64,000 bases of DNA, from assembly GCA_944322885.1 (NCBI GenBank), contig CALUQH010000032.1:62001-126000 (forward strand), in the 5' to 3' direction. Origin of the DNA: Candidatus Gastranaerophilales bacterium. GTDB lineage: Bacteria > Cyanobacteriota > Vampirovibrionia > Gastranaerophilales > Gastranaerophilaceae. Position 1 is the stretch's first letter, and each line of letters opens with the position of its first letter. The notes beneath the pieces were generated by a model. That model had not been told where the DNA came from and searched no databases. It worked only from the letters and a program-made list of their open reading frames with translations. Shown piece after piece: positions 1-9,002 of this stretch. Both the position numbers and the translations under genes were made by a program.

Positions 1-178
1 CGAAGAACAGCTTAACAAGATATTTTCAGCAGGATTTACAACAAAAGGAGCGGGTATCGGAACAGGACTCGGGCTTGCAATTTGTTCAAAGATTATTGAA
101 AAGCATAACGGTAAAATTATTGTAAACAGTGAGGTTGGCAAGGGCAGCGAGTTTATTATTACTATCTGTAGTGAGTAA
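1..178 (+). CDS. Sensor histidine kinase, C-terminal fragment
   Basis: The window opens inside a reading frame that closes with TAA at 176-178. The visible 58 codons are the end of a HATPase_c domain: a GAGIGTGLGLAI stretch corresponds to the G2-box ATP lid, followed by KIIEKHNGKI and a final GKGSEFIITI strand, as in class I two-component kinases. The sensor region and phospho-accepting His lie outside the window, so the signal cannot be inferred. No response regulator follows on this strand; one may lie upstream. Confidence 0.85.
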   Translation, partial: EEQLNKIFSAGFTTKGAGIGTGLGLAICSKIIEKHNGKIIVNSEVGKGSEFIITICSE

Positions 179-508
179 TAAGTATTAAGAATTATTACAA
201 ATTTGATTAACTTATACTTGAAAGACACCTTTTATTAAAAAAACAAATACAGCGATTTTTTAAAATATTAATCCAACCCGAGCAATTATTTAAAAAATAT
301 GTTATATTGTTAATATAAAGTGTTAGTTTTACCCTTAAAAAATTTTTAACCCGTAACTGCACTTCATGACAGTAAAAGACAACCACCAAAATAATATGTT
401 AACAAAAATTAATACAAGTAGGTAAAAAAGGCAATATTTTATTCGCAAAATTTTTTATAAATGCATAAGGTGTAGTAGAATTTAATATTGTGCGTCGGAG
501 GAAAGTGA
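179..508. other. AT-rich intergenic region before the HEAT-repeat gene
   Basis: There is no convincing gene in these 330 bases. A 60-codon frame on the minus strand (207-389) lacks family features and a ribosome-binding site. The right end must hold the promoter of the HEAT-repeat gene, and a GGAGG ribosome-binding site lies at about 497-501. No strong terminator for the upstream kinase fragment was seen. Confidence 0.5.
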
Positions 509-1369
509 ATGACAATTAGTGTGAACAGCAAGAAAAAACAAGTGAAAAAATCTTTTGAAGAATTATTAACTGATTTGAAAACAAGTAATTCTGAAAAAGT
601 AAGATATAACGCTGCACGTGTTTTAGGCGAAATGGGCGATTCTAAAGCTGTTGAACCGCTTATTGATGTATTGAAACATGATAAAAACGGTTCGGTAAGA
701 CTTTATGCAGCCCGTGCTTTAGGTGAACTCGGCGATTCTAAAGCTACAATTCACTTAATTGAATCTTTGCGCGAAGACAGAAATGTTGATGTTCGAGTTC
801 GTGCAGCCCGTGCTTTAGGACGTTTGGGCGGTGAAATCGTTGTTGAACCGCTTGTTGAAGCTTTGAATGATGAAAACCCGCAGGTTTGCATTACTGCAAC
901 TGATGCTTTAATTGAAATCGGCGATGTTGCAACTGATGCTTTAATCGCTTCATTAGATCACGAAAAAGTTAACGTAAGATGCGATGCAACAAGAGCATTA
1001 GGTGAAATCGGAAACAAAAAGGCTGTTGATAAGGTAATCAATATGTTGTATGACGAATGGGTTAACGTAAGAATTTATGCGGTAACTTCACTCGGTAAAT
1101 TAAACGATACAAAAGCAGTTCCGGCATTGATTGATGTTATGAAAAACCGTAATGAAAACGAACTTGTAAGAGCAGGTGCTGCTGCTGCACTCGGCGTACT
1201 TCGCGATCAGCGTGCATTGCTTCCGTTGAGAGAATTGATTATGGAAGCTGAAGAACTCGGTGAACTTGAAGATACAGCATTGAAATCATTCAAGAAAATT
1301 ATGGCAGCTAACTGGCAGTCAATCCCGGGTGCTACTGCACAGAAAAAACCTGCAAATACTTTTGCTTAA
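509..1369 (+). CDS. HEAT-repeat (PBS-lyase-like) scaffold protein
   Basis: This 286-residue protein is almost entirely tandem 31-residue HEAT repeats. Units such as VRYNAARVLGEMGDSKAVEP recur about seven times between residues 30 and 245, with the conserved Arg/Asp and Ala-x-x-LG positions of the PBS-lyase HEAT class. Such proteins form alpha-solenoids used for protein binding, and in cyanobacteria some act as bilin lyases. No phycobiliprotein gene is visible, so a scaffold role is more likely. It starts with ATG seven bases after a strong GGAGGAA site and is followed by a clear terminator, so it appears monocistronic. No signal peptide is present, so it is probably cytoplasmic. Confidence 0.85.
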   Translation: MTISVNSKKKQVKKSFEELLTDLKTSNSEKVRYNAARVLGEMGDSKAVEPLIDVLKHDKNGSVRLYAARALGELGDSKATIHLIESLREDRNVDVRVRAARALGRLGGEIVVEPLVEALNDENPQVCITATDALIEIGDVATDALIASLDHEKVNVRCDATRALGEIGNKKAVDKVINMLYDEWVNVRIYAVTSLGKLNDTKAVPALIDVMKNRNENELVRAGAAAALGVLRDQRALLPLRELIMEAEELGELEDTALKSFKKIMAANWQSIPGATAQKKPANTFA

Positions 1370-1403
1370 TCTTTAATCTTTTCATAAATAAAACAAAAAG
1401 GAT

Positions 1404-1440
1404 AAAACCGGCCTTTAAATCAAGAGCCGGTTTTGTTTTT
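1404..1440 (+). terminator. Rho-independent terminator of the HEAT-repeat gene
   Basis: A nine-base-pair stem pairs AAAACCGGC (1404-1412) with GCCGGTTTT (1426-1434), with a 13-base loop and a T-rich tail. Confidence 0.85.
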
Positions 1441-1459
1441 CACTCATATTACTACCTGC

Positions 1460-1537
1460 CCCTTCCCTCACTGACTAGGGAAGGATAAAGAAAAATGGCC
1501 CGATACCCATCCAAACCTTCCCTAAACAGGGAAGGCA
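1460..1537. repeat. Dispersed palindromic intergenic repeat, diverged copy
   Basis: Two short palindromes (CCTTCCCT...AGGGAAGG and CCTTCCCTAAACAGGGAAGG) flank a GATACCCATCC spacer. This is a diverged copy of the family seen at 17902, 28503, 44489 and 63711. It lies between the HEAT-repeat terminator and the glycosyltransferase stop codon. Confidence 0.65.
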
Positions 1538-1562
1538 TAATATAATACCAATAACAAAATGC

Positions 1563-2348
1563 TTATTTGAAATAGTATTCAATTTCTGTATCAAGATCAA
1601 GTTTTTTCGCACCTGCGCGGAAAATTCTTGACTTCAAGCCCATTTTAGCGAGCCTGTATTTTAAACTTACTGCCAGAACTCCAAGCCCGTATTTACATGA
1701 ACGGACAAAGTTTATTGAGGACGCTTCCTTAAAGTATTTTGTCGGGCAGGAAACTTCTCCGATTTTAAAATTGTTATAAAACAAAAGAGCAATCATTTCA
1801 TTATCAAAAATGAAATCATCATCACATTCACCAAGAGGCAATGTTTCAAGCACCTCTTTTGTAAAACCCCTGAAGCCAGTATGGTATTCAGTTAAATTTT
1901 CGCCCGTAAAAAGATTTTCAAACCAGGTTAAAAATTTATTTGCAACGAATTTGTAAAGCGGCATACCGCCTTTTAATGCTGAGTTACCTAACATTCTGGA
2001 AGCCAGAACCGCATCATACTGCCCGAAAGCCATCATACAAACAATTGAAGGAATAAGTTTCGGAGTATATTGATAGTCCGGATGAAGCATAACAACGATA
2101 TCAGCTCCGGTTTTTAATGCAGCTTTATAGCATGATTTCTGGTTCCCGCCGTATCCTTTATTTTCTTTGTGCACGATAGTTGTAATATTTAATTCTTTAG
2201 AAACAAGTTTTGTATTGTCCTGCGAATTGTCATCAACAAGGATTACTTCATCAACAAACGGCTTATAAATTTCCTCATAAGTTTGCTTAAGCGTTTTTTC
2301 CGCATTATAAGCAGGCATTATTATAACTACTTTTTTATCATTAATCAT
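1563..2348 (-). CDS. Family 2 glycosyltransferase (dolichol-phosphate mannose synthase-like)
   Basis: This 261-residue protein opens with VVIIMPAYNAEKTLKQTYEEI, the GT2 nucleotide-sugar fold, followed by VILVDDNSQDNT (first acidic pair) and VVMLHPDYQYTP (DXD-equivalent region). There are no C-terminal membrane helices, so it is a soluble or peripheral enzyme that probably transfers a sugar from a nucleotide donor to a lipid carrier or glycan. The ATG at 2348 was chosen because the in-frame TTG at 2366 lies inside the terminator of the upstream hpf gene. No Shine-Dalgarno sequence precedes the ATG. The acceptor cannot be told. Confidence 0.8.
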   Translation of the reverse strand: MINDKKVVIIMPAYNAEKTLKQTYEEIYKPFVDEVILVDDNSQDNTKLVSKELNITTIVHKENKGYGGNQKSCYKAALKTGADIVVMLHPDYQYTPKLIPSIVCMMAFGQYDAVLASRMLGNSALKGGMPLYKFVANKFLTWFENLFTGENLTEYHTGFRGFTKEVLETLPLGECDDDFIFDNEMIALLFYNNFKIGEVSCPTKYFKEASSINFVRSCKYGLGVLAVSLKYRLAKMGLKSRIFRAGAKKLDLDTEIEYYFK

Positions 2349-2362
2349 AACTTTATTATAAA

Positions 2363-2396
2363 ACAAAAAAGGCGCTTAAAAAGCACCTTTTTTCAT
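2363..2396 (-). terminator. Terminator of hpf
   Basis: On the minus strand AAAAAAGGTGCTT pairs with AAGCGCCTTTTTT, with one G-U pair. On the plus strand the same position would be a C-A mismatch, so the structure favours termination of hpf transcripts. Confidence 0.75.
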
Positions 2397-2418
2397 TTTT
2401 TTTATTCAATAAAAATAT

Positions 2419-2784
2419 TTATTCTTCAACAGCTTCAACGGATTCTTCTACGGCACCAACATCGGTTCTGATAGAAGACTTATCCGTTCCTAAGCTTTTA
2501 TCTTTAAATTTTTGAACTTGTCTTGCCAATTTATCAGCCAGCAAATCGATACTTTCATACATAGATTCTCCTGCTTCTTCACAGCGGACAACTCCTGTAT
2601 TCATTTTACAGCTGACTTCTGCAACGTGTTTGCCGGAAGCTGCGGGATTTTTAATTACCGACAAAACAACGTCAATCCCCTGAATTTGGTCATAGTGTGC
2701 TGCTACTTTACCAAATTTTTCTTTCACATAAGCTTTAATAGCATCTGTGATTTCAATGTTTCTTCCGTTAACATAAATGTGCAT
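2419..2784 (-). CDS. hpf: Ribosome hibernation promoting factor (short HPF/YfiA type)
   Basis: The 121-residue protein has the S30AE fold signature from residue 1 (MHIYVNGRNIEITDAIKAYV) through a conserved central strand region and ends in an acidic tail (EESVEAVEE). It lacks the C-terminal dimerisation domain of long HPF. The family binds the 30S decoding region and inactivates 70S ribosomes in stationary phase. The start is supported by an AGGAGG site (2791-2796 on the plus map) about seven bases upstream. It has its own terminator. Confidence 0.93.
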   Translation of the reverse strand: MHIYVNGRNIEITDAIKAYVKEKFGKVAAHYDQIQGIDVVLSVIKNPAASGKHVAEVSCKMNTGVVRCEEAGESMYESIDLLADKLARQVQKFKDKSLGTDKSSIRTDVGAVEESVEAVEE

Positions 2785-2889
2785 GCGTGAACCTCCTATA
2801 ACATACTGCTTGTATATTATAACATATATTTTTTGATTTTTAAAGCCTTTTCAGCACATTTTTGCAAAATTACATAAAAAATTTTTAGG

Positions 2890-3189
2890 CTAATCTTCAA
2901 TAATAAACTGTTGTAATTCTACATTCGGGGTGCCGATTACGCGAACGAGTTCAAGCACTGATGCTTTCATCTGGCATTTCTGCGAAGAACCGCTGAAGAA
3001 ATCCCTGTAAAAACAACCCTCACAATTACAACCTCTTTTATAGCATTCCAACGCTGTCGGTGTCCATCTTCTTACTGCAACAGCTCTGCCCATATCCCTG
3101 CTTCTAAACAATTTATAAAATCTCCAATTAAAATATCCTACCCAAGTATGGCAACCATGACAATTCTTATGAACTGTCAAAATCCCCAT
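2890..3189 (-). CDS. Small cysteine-rich protein of unknown function
   Basis: This 99-residue protein has nine cysteines in clusters: CHGCH near residue 10, CYKRGCNCEGC around residue 50 and a single C near residue 71. This suggests zinc or iron-sulfur binding. CHGCH formally matches a haem c motif, but there is no signal peptide, so a cytochrome is unlikely. The C-terminal half (KCQMKASVLELVRVIGTP) looks like a short helical domain. I do not recognise the family. A GAGGTGA sequence lies 14 bases upstream of the ATG, an unusually long spacing. It stands alone between hpf and mntP. Confidence 0.65.
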   Translation of the reverse strand: MGILTVHKNCHGCHTWVGYFNWRFYKLFRSRDMGRAVAVRRWTPTALECYKRGCNCEGCFYRDFFSGSSQKCQMKASVLELVRVIGTPNVELQQFIIED

Positions 3190-3464
3190 TAGAGATGTGT
3201 TTCACCTCTTTAACTTTATTATAAAAAATAAGGAAATTATTTCAAGGGCAGAACATGAGATTATGAACATTTGTAACAAAGCCCGTAATCAGTACAATAC
3301 AGCCGTTTTTCAAAAGTCAATCATGCTAAAAATCAAGCTGTCACATGATTTGCAGATTTTAAATCATGCAATCATGCTCATGTCATGGTTTTCCATGATT
3401 TAATTCTTTATTAAGAATTGTAAATTCTTTAGTATCCATGCCTGTTTCGGGCATGCCAGAAAAC

Positions 3465-4004
3465 CTAAAATAATGCTTTTATACCAAGAATTAACAGGAT
3501 TAAACCGCCTGTAATTTCCAAAAATTTTGAAGGAAGTTTTTTGAAAAAATTCCCGAGCCAGAACCCGACCAATGACATTAAAACAGATGCAAAGCCTATT
3601 ACAATCGCTGAAAACATAAGCGGTGTAGACGTTAAATGCAGGTTAACTCCCGCTCCCATAGCGTCAATACTCGTTGCCAGACCGAGAGTTACAAGACATT
3701 TCAAACCGATACAACATATTTCATCTTCTTTTTCCTGAAACGCCTCATAAATAAATTTTATGGCAAGTATGGTAAATATGGCAAAAACAATCCATTTTGC
3801 ATAAGGCTCAATATACCTGCTGACGGAAGCCGCTGCAAGATAGCCTATACACGGCATAACAGCCTGAAAAGTTCCCATAGTAATCGCAAGAGCGGATGAA
3901 TTTTTCACCTTGTTTTGTGTAAAAATCAAACCCTGTGAAAAAGAAACAACAAGGCAATCAACACCAAGTGCCGCCGCAAGAAGTGTTATTTCAGCTAAGT
4001 TCAA
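3465..4004 (-). CDS. mntP: MntP-family manganese efflux pump
   Basis: This 179-residue, six-helix membrane protein is made of two homologous halves. Each has a conserved acidic motif in its first helix: ALGVDCLVVSFSQG near residue 15 and LATSIDAMGAGV near residue 115. In MntP these Asp residues line the Mn2+ export path. The TTG at 4004 is chosen as start because a GAGGTGG site lies six bases upstream and the N-terminus (NLAEITLLAAALG) then matches MntP. The end of the DUF4127 gene overlaps it by 14 bases, so the two are probably cotranscribed. Family usual length is about 185. Confidence 0.88.
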   Translation of the reverse strand: MNLAEITLLAAALGVDCLVVSFSQGLIFTQNKVKNSSALAITMGTFQAVMPCIGYLAAASVSRYIEPYAKWIVFAIFTILAIKFIYEAFQEKEDEICCIGLKCLVTLGLATSIDAMGAGVNLHLTSTPLMFSAIVIGFASVLMSLVGFWLGNFFKKLPSKFLEITGGLILLILGIKALF

Positions 4005-5373
4005 CTTCCACCTCAAACAATCTGTTCCACGGGAACTTATATGATGTATTATAATTTACACCCAATTTTTCAAAAACTGTGGTTTCAAACGGCTTCATTT
4101 TCGATTTAATTACATCTTCATCCGGCTTTTCAAGCATTTGTCTTACATTTGCCTGATATGCCCAATCATCAAGAAAGCGAATTGTTTGCAATTTTTTAAA
4201 TACGCATTGATTATATAAGTCTGCCTTCCTTCCCTCTTGAACTCCTGACCTCCATTTAACAACAGCAGCACAAATAAGGCTGCCGAGTGTATTGGCAGAT
4301 GTGTTCCAGGCGGAATACCCGTAAAAGTTTTCATCAAAACCTTTTTCAAAAAGCTTTTCAACAAACGCATTATCGGCCCCGTTTGCAAACCGTACATCAG
4401 CAATCATATAAGGTTTTTCGGGTCTGTTCCATTCACCCGAAAAATGTTTGGTTGATACCTTCATAACAATTTCGCCCTGATGTTCTTCAAAGTTATTTAC
4501 ATATAACAGAATATCGGCAGCTTCCGGCTCACAAATCGTGCACCCTGCGAGTTCAAGCTGACCTTTGACGGAATTTTCAATTGAAACATCTTCGTAATTT
4601 GAAATTAAGTCTTTGTATTCAGGCGCGAGAAATATCGGAGCAACATTGACCGGTAAAGAGTGAGGAGTGAGGAGTGAAAAGTCATTAACAGCACGCGCCA
4701 AAAGTGTCAGAGGAATTTCATCAGCGCCGGTTTTCACAAATCCGCCAAGCCGTTCAAGCTCCTCTGCTTCCATAACATTCAGCCCGTATTCGGAACAATC
4801 GTCCTTTGAAAATACAAGCGTATTAAACAATCCCTGTTTTTGAAATTCCAGATAAATCTTATTTATCTCAAAATTCCTCTTTCTTGTTTCAAGGTAATCG
4901 TTTAATATATCCTGTGGCACGTCACAATCAAAACGACCGTATTTATGAGTGTTATACGAGTACTCAAAAATCTTTTTTCCCCACAAATTCCAGTACTCTT
5001 TTTCTTCTTCGTTAATATTGTTGTTTGAAATTCTCATAATACTTGAAAAAGCATAAATTTTAGCATGTTTCTGCTCAAGAATTTCACGGAGCTTAAACAC
5101 CCTCTGTTTTATCTCATCAAAGCTTTGAGGACAGCGTCTTGAAGAAATAAGCCCGCCATATGCAACAGTATCCAGACTTAAAATTACCGCATCTATTTTA
5201 TCTAAATTTTCCAGCCAGCCGAAAATTTTTTCAACATCCGCAAACCTTTTTAAATCTCCCAGCCATTCTCTTTCCGGCATAAATAACTTTATACCGCTAT
5301 CCATCGCACAAATCTGTTCCGGAAGTGTATAACAAACGGGTCTGTTATCTATAGGAATAAAAGCTATGTTCAT
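3991..5373 (-). CDS. DUF4127 family protein
   Basis: This 460-residue protein starts MNIAFIPIDNRPVCYTLPEQ, followed by FMPEREWLG and IDAVILSLDTVAYGGLISSR, which are the N-terminal hallmarks of DUF4127. A later DVRFANGADNAF stretch and a final tryptophan-rich WNRLFEVEVE region also fit. The function of the family is unknown. ATG at 5373 was preferred over an upstream in-frame start because the conserved strand begins there; no Shine-Dalgarno sequence is evident. It is divergent from ubiE (47 bases between starts) and overlaps mntP downstream. Confidence 0.75.
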   Translation of the reverse strand: MNIAFIPIDNRPVCYTLPEQICAMDSGIKLFMPEREWLGDLKRFADVEKIFGWLENLDKIDAVILSLDTVAYGGLISSRRCPQSFDEIKQRVFKLREILEQKHAKIYAFSSIMRISNNNINEEEKEYWNLWGKKIFEYSYNTHKYGRFDCDVPQDILNDYLETRKRNFEINKIYLEFQKQGLFNTLVFSKDDCSEYGLNVMEAEELERLGGFVKTGADEIPLTLLARAVNDFSLLTPHSLPVNVAPIFLAPEYKDLISNYEDVSIENSVKGQLELAGCTICEPEAADILLYVNNFEEHQGEIVMKVSTKHFSGEWNRPEKPYMIADVRFANGADNAFVEKLFEKGFDENFYGYSAWNTSANTLGSLICAAVVKWRSGVQEGRKADLYNQCVFKKLQTIRFLDDWAYQANVRQMLEKPDEDVIKSKMKPFETTVFEKLGVNYNTSYKFPWNRLFEVEVELS

Positions 5374-5420
5374 AATTTCATTATATGTTAATATTGAATT
5401 TAAGCAAAAAGGTAACAATT

Positions 5421-6107
5421 ATGACAATTGAAAAAATATTTAATAAAGAGCCGAAAGCCGTTCAGGCCATGTTTAATCTTATTGCAGATAAATATGATTT
5501 TCTAAATAAAGTAATGTCATTCGGCACACAAAAATATATTAAATATAGAAGTATAAAAAATCTGAATATAAAACCTGATGCCAAAGTCATTGACCTTTGC
5601 TGCGGAACAGGCGACCTTACCCGAATAATCAAGCAAATAGAACCTGATGCAGATGTTACGGGAATTGATTTCTCCGAAAAAATGCTTGAAATTGCACTCA
5701 GCAAAAATAAAAATAATCAAATTGAATATTTACAAGGAGATGTGACAAATCTTCCTTATCCTGATAATACGTTTGATTTTGCCGTAATGGGGTTTGGTTT
5801 AAGAAATATCCAAAACGCCGAAAAAGCCGTGGAAGAAATTTACAGAATTTTAAAACCGAGCGGATGTTTTATGCATCTTGATTTCGGGAAACATAATTTC
5901 TTGAGCAAAATATTTGATATAACAACACCAATTCTTTCAAGAATATTCACGAAGAATTATTCAGCATACTCATACCTGATTAAATCAAAGCAAATTTTCC
6001 CCGAACCGGACGACTTAATTAGGGATTTTGAAAACAAGGGGTTTAAATTAAAAGGCAGGAAAGATTTTCTTTTCGGCGTTATATCTTCACAAATTATGAT
6101 AAAATAA
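5421..6107 (+). CDS. ubiE: Demethylmenaquinone / ubiquinone C-methyltransferase family
   Basis: This 228-residue SAM-dependent methyltransferase has the UbiE/MenG layout: AMFNLIADKYDFLNKVMSFG at the N-terminus, motif I VIDLCCGTGDLT (about residue 55), GIDFSEKML, and FGLRNI in motif post-II. The reaction is C-methylation of demethylmenaquinol in quinone synthesis. ATG at 5421 is used because AAGGT lies about eight bases upstream; an upstream in-frame ATG (5385) has no site and overlaps the divergent promoter. No other quinone gene is present here, so menaquinone specificity is inferred. Confidence 0.88.
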   Translation: MTIEKIFNKEPKAVQAMFNLIADKYDFLNKVMSFGTQKYIKYRSIKNLNIKPDAKVIDLCCGTGDLTRIIKQIEPDADVTGIDFSEKMLEIALSKNKNNQIEYLQGDVTNLPYPDNTFDFAVMGFGLRNIQNAEKAVEEIYRILKPSGCFMHLDFGKHNFLSKIFDITTPILSRIFTKNYSAYSYLIKSKQIFPEPDDLIRDFENKGFKLKGRKDFLFGVISSQIMIK

Positions 6108-6116
6108 TTTTTTTAA

Positions 6117-7145
6117 TCAATACATTCTATATTCATTGCCCCCTTTTATACAGTCAAGAATTCCCCTAAACGAAACTTCAAGGATATAGTCTATTGCATC
6201 CTGGGTTTCATAAGCCACATGAGGAGTGACTATGACATTATCCATTTTTACCAATTCTTTTACAATTTTGGCTTCTTGGAGGCATACAATATCATTATTA
6301 AGCTGTTTTTCAAACTGGCTGCATCTGAAACTTAACTGTTCACACATAACAACATCAAGAGCAGCCCCCGCAAGTTTTTTCTCTGTCAATGCCTGGTAAA
6401 GCGCAAATGTGTCAAGAATTTCTCCGCGCGATGTATTAATTATGTAGGCAGTATCTTTCATAATTTCAAATTGTTTTTCGGAAAACATGTGGAAGTTTTC
6501 TCCGGTATAAGGTATATGTAATGAAATAACATCAGAATTTTTTAATAATGTATTTAAATCCGTATACTTAATATCATAATTTAAAGTTAACTCCTGTTTC
6601 TGCATTAAATCATAAGCAAGGACCTTCATCCCAAACGCACATCCGAGTCGGCATACGGCAGCTCCTATAGCACCTGTACCCACAACTCCGAGAGTCAAAT
6701 TTGAAATATCACGTCCCAAAAACGTTGAGCAGGATGCGCGTTCCTCGTTTTTAAGATATTGTGAAGCCGGAATAATACGCCTTACAAGTGCTATCATTAA
6801 TCCCACAGTAAATTGCGCCACAGCTTTTGAACCGTATCCTTCCACATTTATAACAGCTATATTTTTTGCCGCAGCCGCCTTTAAATTAATATGGTCAACT
6901 CCCGTTGAACGTGTAGATATTATCCTCAAATTTTTAAAAGCATTTATAACACTTTCTGTTACCTCAGAATCAATAAAAACACTAATAGCATAAGTATTTT
7001 CAAGCTGTTCGGCAGAAAGATTTTTAATAAAATCTTCATTTAGGCTCTCGTTATAAAAAGTTATATCGAAATGTTCAAATTTATTATTTCCAAAAAAATT
7101 TTTTTCACTTTCACGATAATCAAAAACTAAAATTTTTATAGACAT
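6117..7145 (-). CDS. D-isomer specific 2-hydroxyacid dehydrogenase (D-lactate dehydrogenase-like)
   Basis: The 342-residue protein has the split catalytic domain and a central Rossmann domain with LGVVGTGAIGAAVCRLG (GxGxxG, about residue 151). STRSTGVDHIN and INTSRGEILDT match the substrate- and NAD-binding motifs. The Arg of SRG, the Glu region and HVAYE (catalytic His) are present. The family reduces 2-keto acids with NADH; pyruvate to D-lactate is the most likely reaction given the similarity to LdhA/VanH-type enzymes. The ATG follows an AAGGAGGGA site. It converges with ubiE (nine bases between stops) and is monocistronic. Confidence 0.82.
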   Translation of the reverse strand: MSIKILVFDYRESEKNFFGNNKFEHFDITFYNESLNEDFIKNLSAEQLENTYAISVFIDSEVTESVINAFKNLRIISTRSTGVDHINLKAAAAKNIAVINVEGYGSKAVAQFTVGLMIALVRRIIPASQYLKNEERASCSTFLGRDISNLTLGVVGTGAIGAAVCRLGCAFGMKVLAYDLMQKQELTLNYDIKYTDLNTLLKNSDVISLHIPYTGENFHMFSEKQFEIMKDTAYIINTSRGEILDTFALYQALTEKKLAGAALDVVMCEQLSFRCSQFEKQLNNDIVCLQEAKIVKELVKMDNVIVTPHVAYETQDAIDYILEVSFRGILDCIKGGNEYRMY

Positions 7146-7279
7146 TTAAAACTCCCTCCTTGAGGCATTATCACTTAAATAAGCATTTATTCTATTACAC
7201 AAAAGTACATAATTTCAGAACAATAAATTAATAAAAAGTCGAATGAAAAAGGAGTAAAAAATTTTTAAAATAAAAATGT

Positions 7280-7583
7280 AGAAAAAATTCAACTTCGTAT
7301 CTCAAAGCCGGATCATCCGAGATATTTTCGGGCCCGGAGAACACAGCCTAAAAGGGATGTACATCTGTGTTCGTATTCGAAGCAGGTGATAGTGATAACC
7401 TGCACCATTTCCGGGGTATAAGCGGCAGGATACGGACGATTACCAGACGGGTCAAACCTTTCTGAGAAAACTTCCGAATATTTTTTATTAAGGCGGATAA
7501 AGAAAGGCTAAGCGCATCGCCGCAATCCCGGATGACGGTAATCGATGAACGCGGAATGTAAATGCATTCCGCGTTTTTTATTT
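7280..7583 (+). ncRNA. Candidate structured non-coding RNA, unidentified
   Basis: This 300-base GC-richer island in an AT-rich gap has no reading frame but has extensive pairing. The 5' end (CCGGATCATCCGAG, from 7309) pairs with the 3' end (CCCGGATGACGG, from 7527). Internal stems are GAACACAG/CTGTGTTC (around 7337-7372), GCAGGT/ACCTGC (around 7382-7403) and CCTTTCT/AGAAAGG (around 7458 and 7502). A strong plus-strand terminator follows. A possible promoter (ATGAAA-N17-TAAAAT, 7243-7271) precedes it. I looked for RNase P, tmRNA, 6S, SRP and common riboswitch signatures and did not find them. No downstream gene lies on this strand, so a trans-acting RNA is more likely than a riboswitch. Confidence 0.6.
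7551..7583 (+). terminator. Terminator of the candidate ncRNA
   Basis: AACGCGGAATG pairs with CATTCCGCGTT over 11 base pairs and is followed by a T-run on the plus strand only. This shows that the transcript ending here runs rightward, not from the converging gshA gene. Confidence 0.85.
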
Positions 7584-7586
7584 TGC

Positions 7587-8912
7587 TTAGTTTTGTACAA
7601 ATTTTATTAATTTTTTGATATCTTTATTCCAAACACCGTTCCAGTTGCGAATGATAACATCAGCAGGAGTTATACCGTTCAAAGCATATTCTTTTATCGG
7701 CTCTATAAATTTCTCTTCGCCGGTATCCATACCTATAAGAGATTTTTCCGCAATATACAAAATCTCTTTCACGATGTCTTTTATCCTGTGATGTCCGATT
7801 TTAGAATTCAAAGCACTTTTGGGAACATTATACCTCAACTCTGAAAAATCTCTATATTCATAAGGGGCAAAAAGTTCTTCAACCTCATCCATTGCACCAT
7901 TGTTATACAAAATTCCCTTGTATATTGCAAGAATTGAATATTGCAAGTCTTTTCCCACACAATCATGGTTTCTTATCTCAAGAAAGTTGCGCAGACGGAC
8001 TTCAGGAAAATAAAGATTTGCATGAAGTTTGAAATCGTCAATATCAGCGTCAAATCCCTCAAAACCATCCTGCATAAACTGATTAAATGTAATTTTTCCG
8101 TTTATAGGTATTGCACCTGATTCACGGTTAATAAATATCATCGGAGATTCAAGAACATAATCCACATATTCTTCAAACGAAAAATGATCGTCAATCTGTC
8201 CGACAAAACCGCATCTGTCATTATCCGTATTCAGCCAGCTCAATGCCCTGAAACTTTTATAGCCGGTTTCCACACCGCCCCTGATTGGAGAGTTTGCAAA
8301 CATTGCCGTCATAAAAGGAACCAGCTTGTTTGCAATTCTGAATTTGCGCATTGCATCTTCTTCGCTCTCAAAATCTATACAGCATTGAATTCCCGCAGTT
8401 TCCCTCATCATTACATCCGACAAAATTCCCCAGAGATATTTTGCCATAATTTTGTATCTCTTTTTAGGAATAAGATTTATAGACTTGTGTGTCGATAAAG
8501 GCGAAACCCCGTAATTTAAAAGTGTTATATTAAATTTATTCAGTATGGGTTTCAATTTTTTGTCTAAAGATGTTATTTTTGATTTTAATTCATCAATTGT
8601 TTTCTGCGGTTCAAGGCTCATCTCCATCTGGCAGCCGGGTTCAAGTGTAATTGTGTCATGAGCTTGCTTCAGACCGATTATGTTGTAATCGTCCATTATA
8701 TAGTCCCAGTTTTCTTCCCGCGCAAAATTTCTCAGAAAATTACAAATCCCGAATTCTGATGAGTAATCAACAGCCTTGGAAGTAACCGAAAATACAGGGA
8801 GTCTTTCGTATTCAATCCCGATTTTATATGTTTGAGAAGATTTACATCCTGCCTCAAATAATCTTATAATTTCTTTTTTGTCTAATTTGGTTTTAGTTTG
8901 TACGTTGTTCAC
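7587..8912 (-). CDS. gshA: Glutamate-cysteine ligase, GCS2/plant type
   Basis: This 441-residue enzyme has the motifs of the GCS2 ATP-grasp-like family: YKIGIEYERLPV (Mg-ATP-binding Glu residues), TLEPGCQMEMSLEPQ (glutamate/metal site), RETAGIQCCIDFES and RALSWLNTD. It makes gamma-glutamylcysteine, the first step of glutathione synthesis. No gshB is nearby. The GTG at 8912 was chosen because AGGGGG lies six bases upstream; an in-frame GTG at 8942 has no site. The C-terminus (PADVIIRNWNGVWNKDIKKL) is complete. Confidence 0.85.
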   Translation of the reverse strand: MNNVQTKTKLDKKEIIRLFEAGCKSSQTYKIGIEYERLPVFSVTSKAVDYSSEFGICNFLRNFAREENWDYIMDDYNIIGLKQAHDTITLEPGCQMEMSLEPQKTIDELKSKITSLDKKLKPILNKFNITLLNYGVSPLSTHKSINLIPKKRYKIMAKYLWGILSDVMMRETAGIQCCIDFESEEDAMRKFRIANKLVPFMTAMFANSPIRGGVETGYKSFRALSWLNTDNDRCGFVGQIDDHFSFEEYVDYVLESPMIFINRESGAIPINGKITFNQFMQDGFEGFDADIDDFKLHANLYFPEVRLRNFLEIRNHDCVGKDLQYSILAIYKGILYNNGAMDEVEELFAPYEYRDFSELRYNVPKSALNSKIGHHRIKDIVKEILYIAEKSLIGMDTGEEKFIEPIKEYALNGITPADVIIRNWNGVWNKDIKKLIKFVQN

Positions 8913-9002
8913 AAGTGACCCCCTATCTATTATAACATCCACAAAAGTAACAAAAAAAATTTCTTAAAACATTTACCTGTGTGTGGTATTATTATAGGTA
9001 AG

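Noticed and set aside
3197..3403. 68-codon plus-strand frame between two minus-strand genes
   Set aside because: No ribosome-binding site and no protein-like composition; treated as intergenic.
7280..7583. RNase P RNA, tmRNA or 6S RNA
   Set aside because: Conserved boxes (for example GAGGAAAGUC of RNase P, the tmRNA tag frame) were not found; kept as unidentified RNA.
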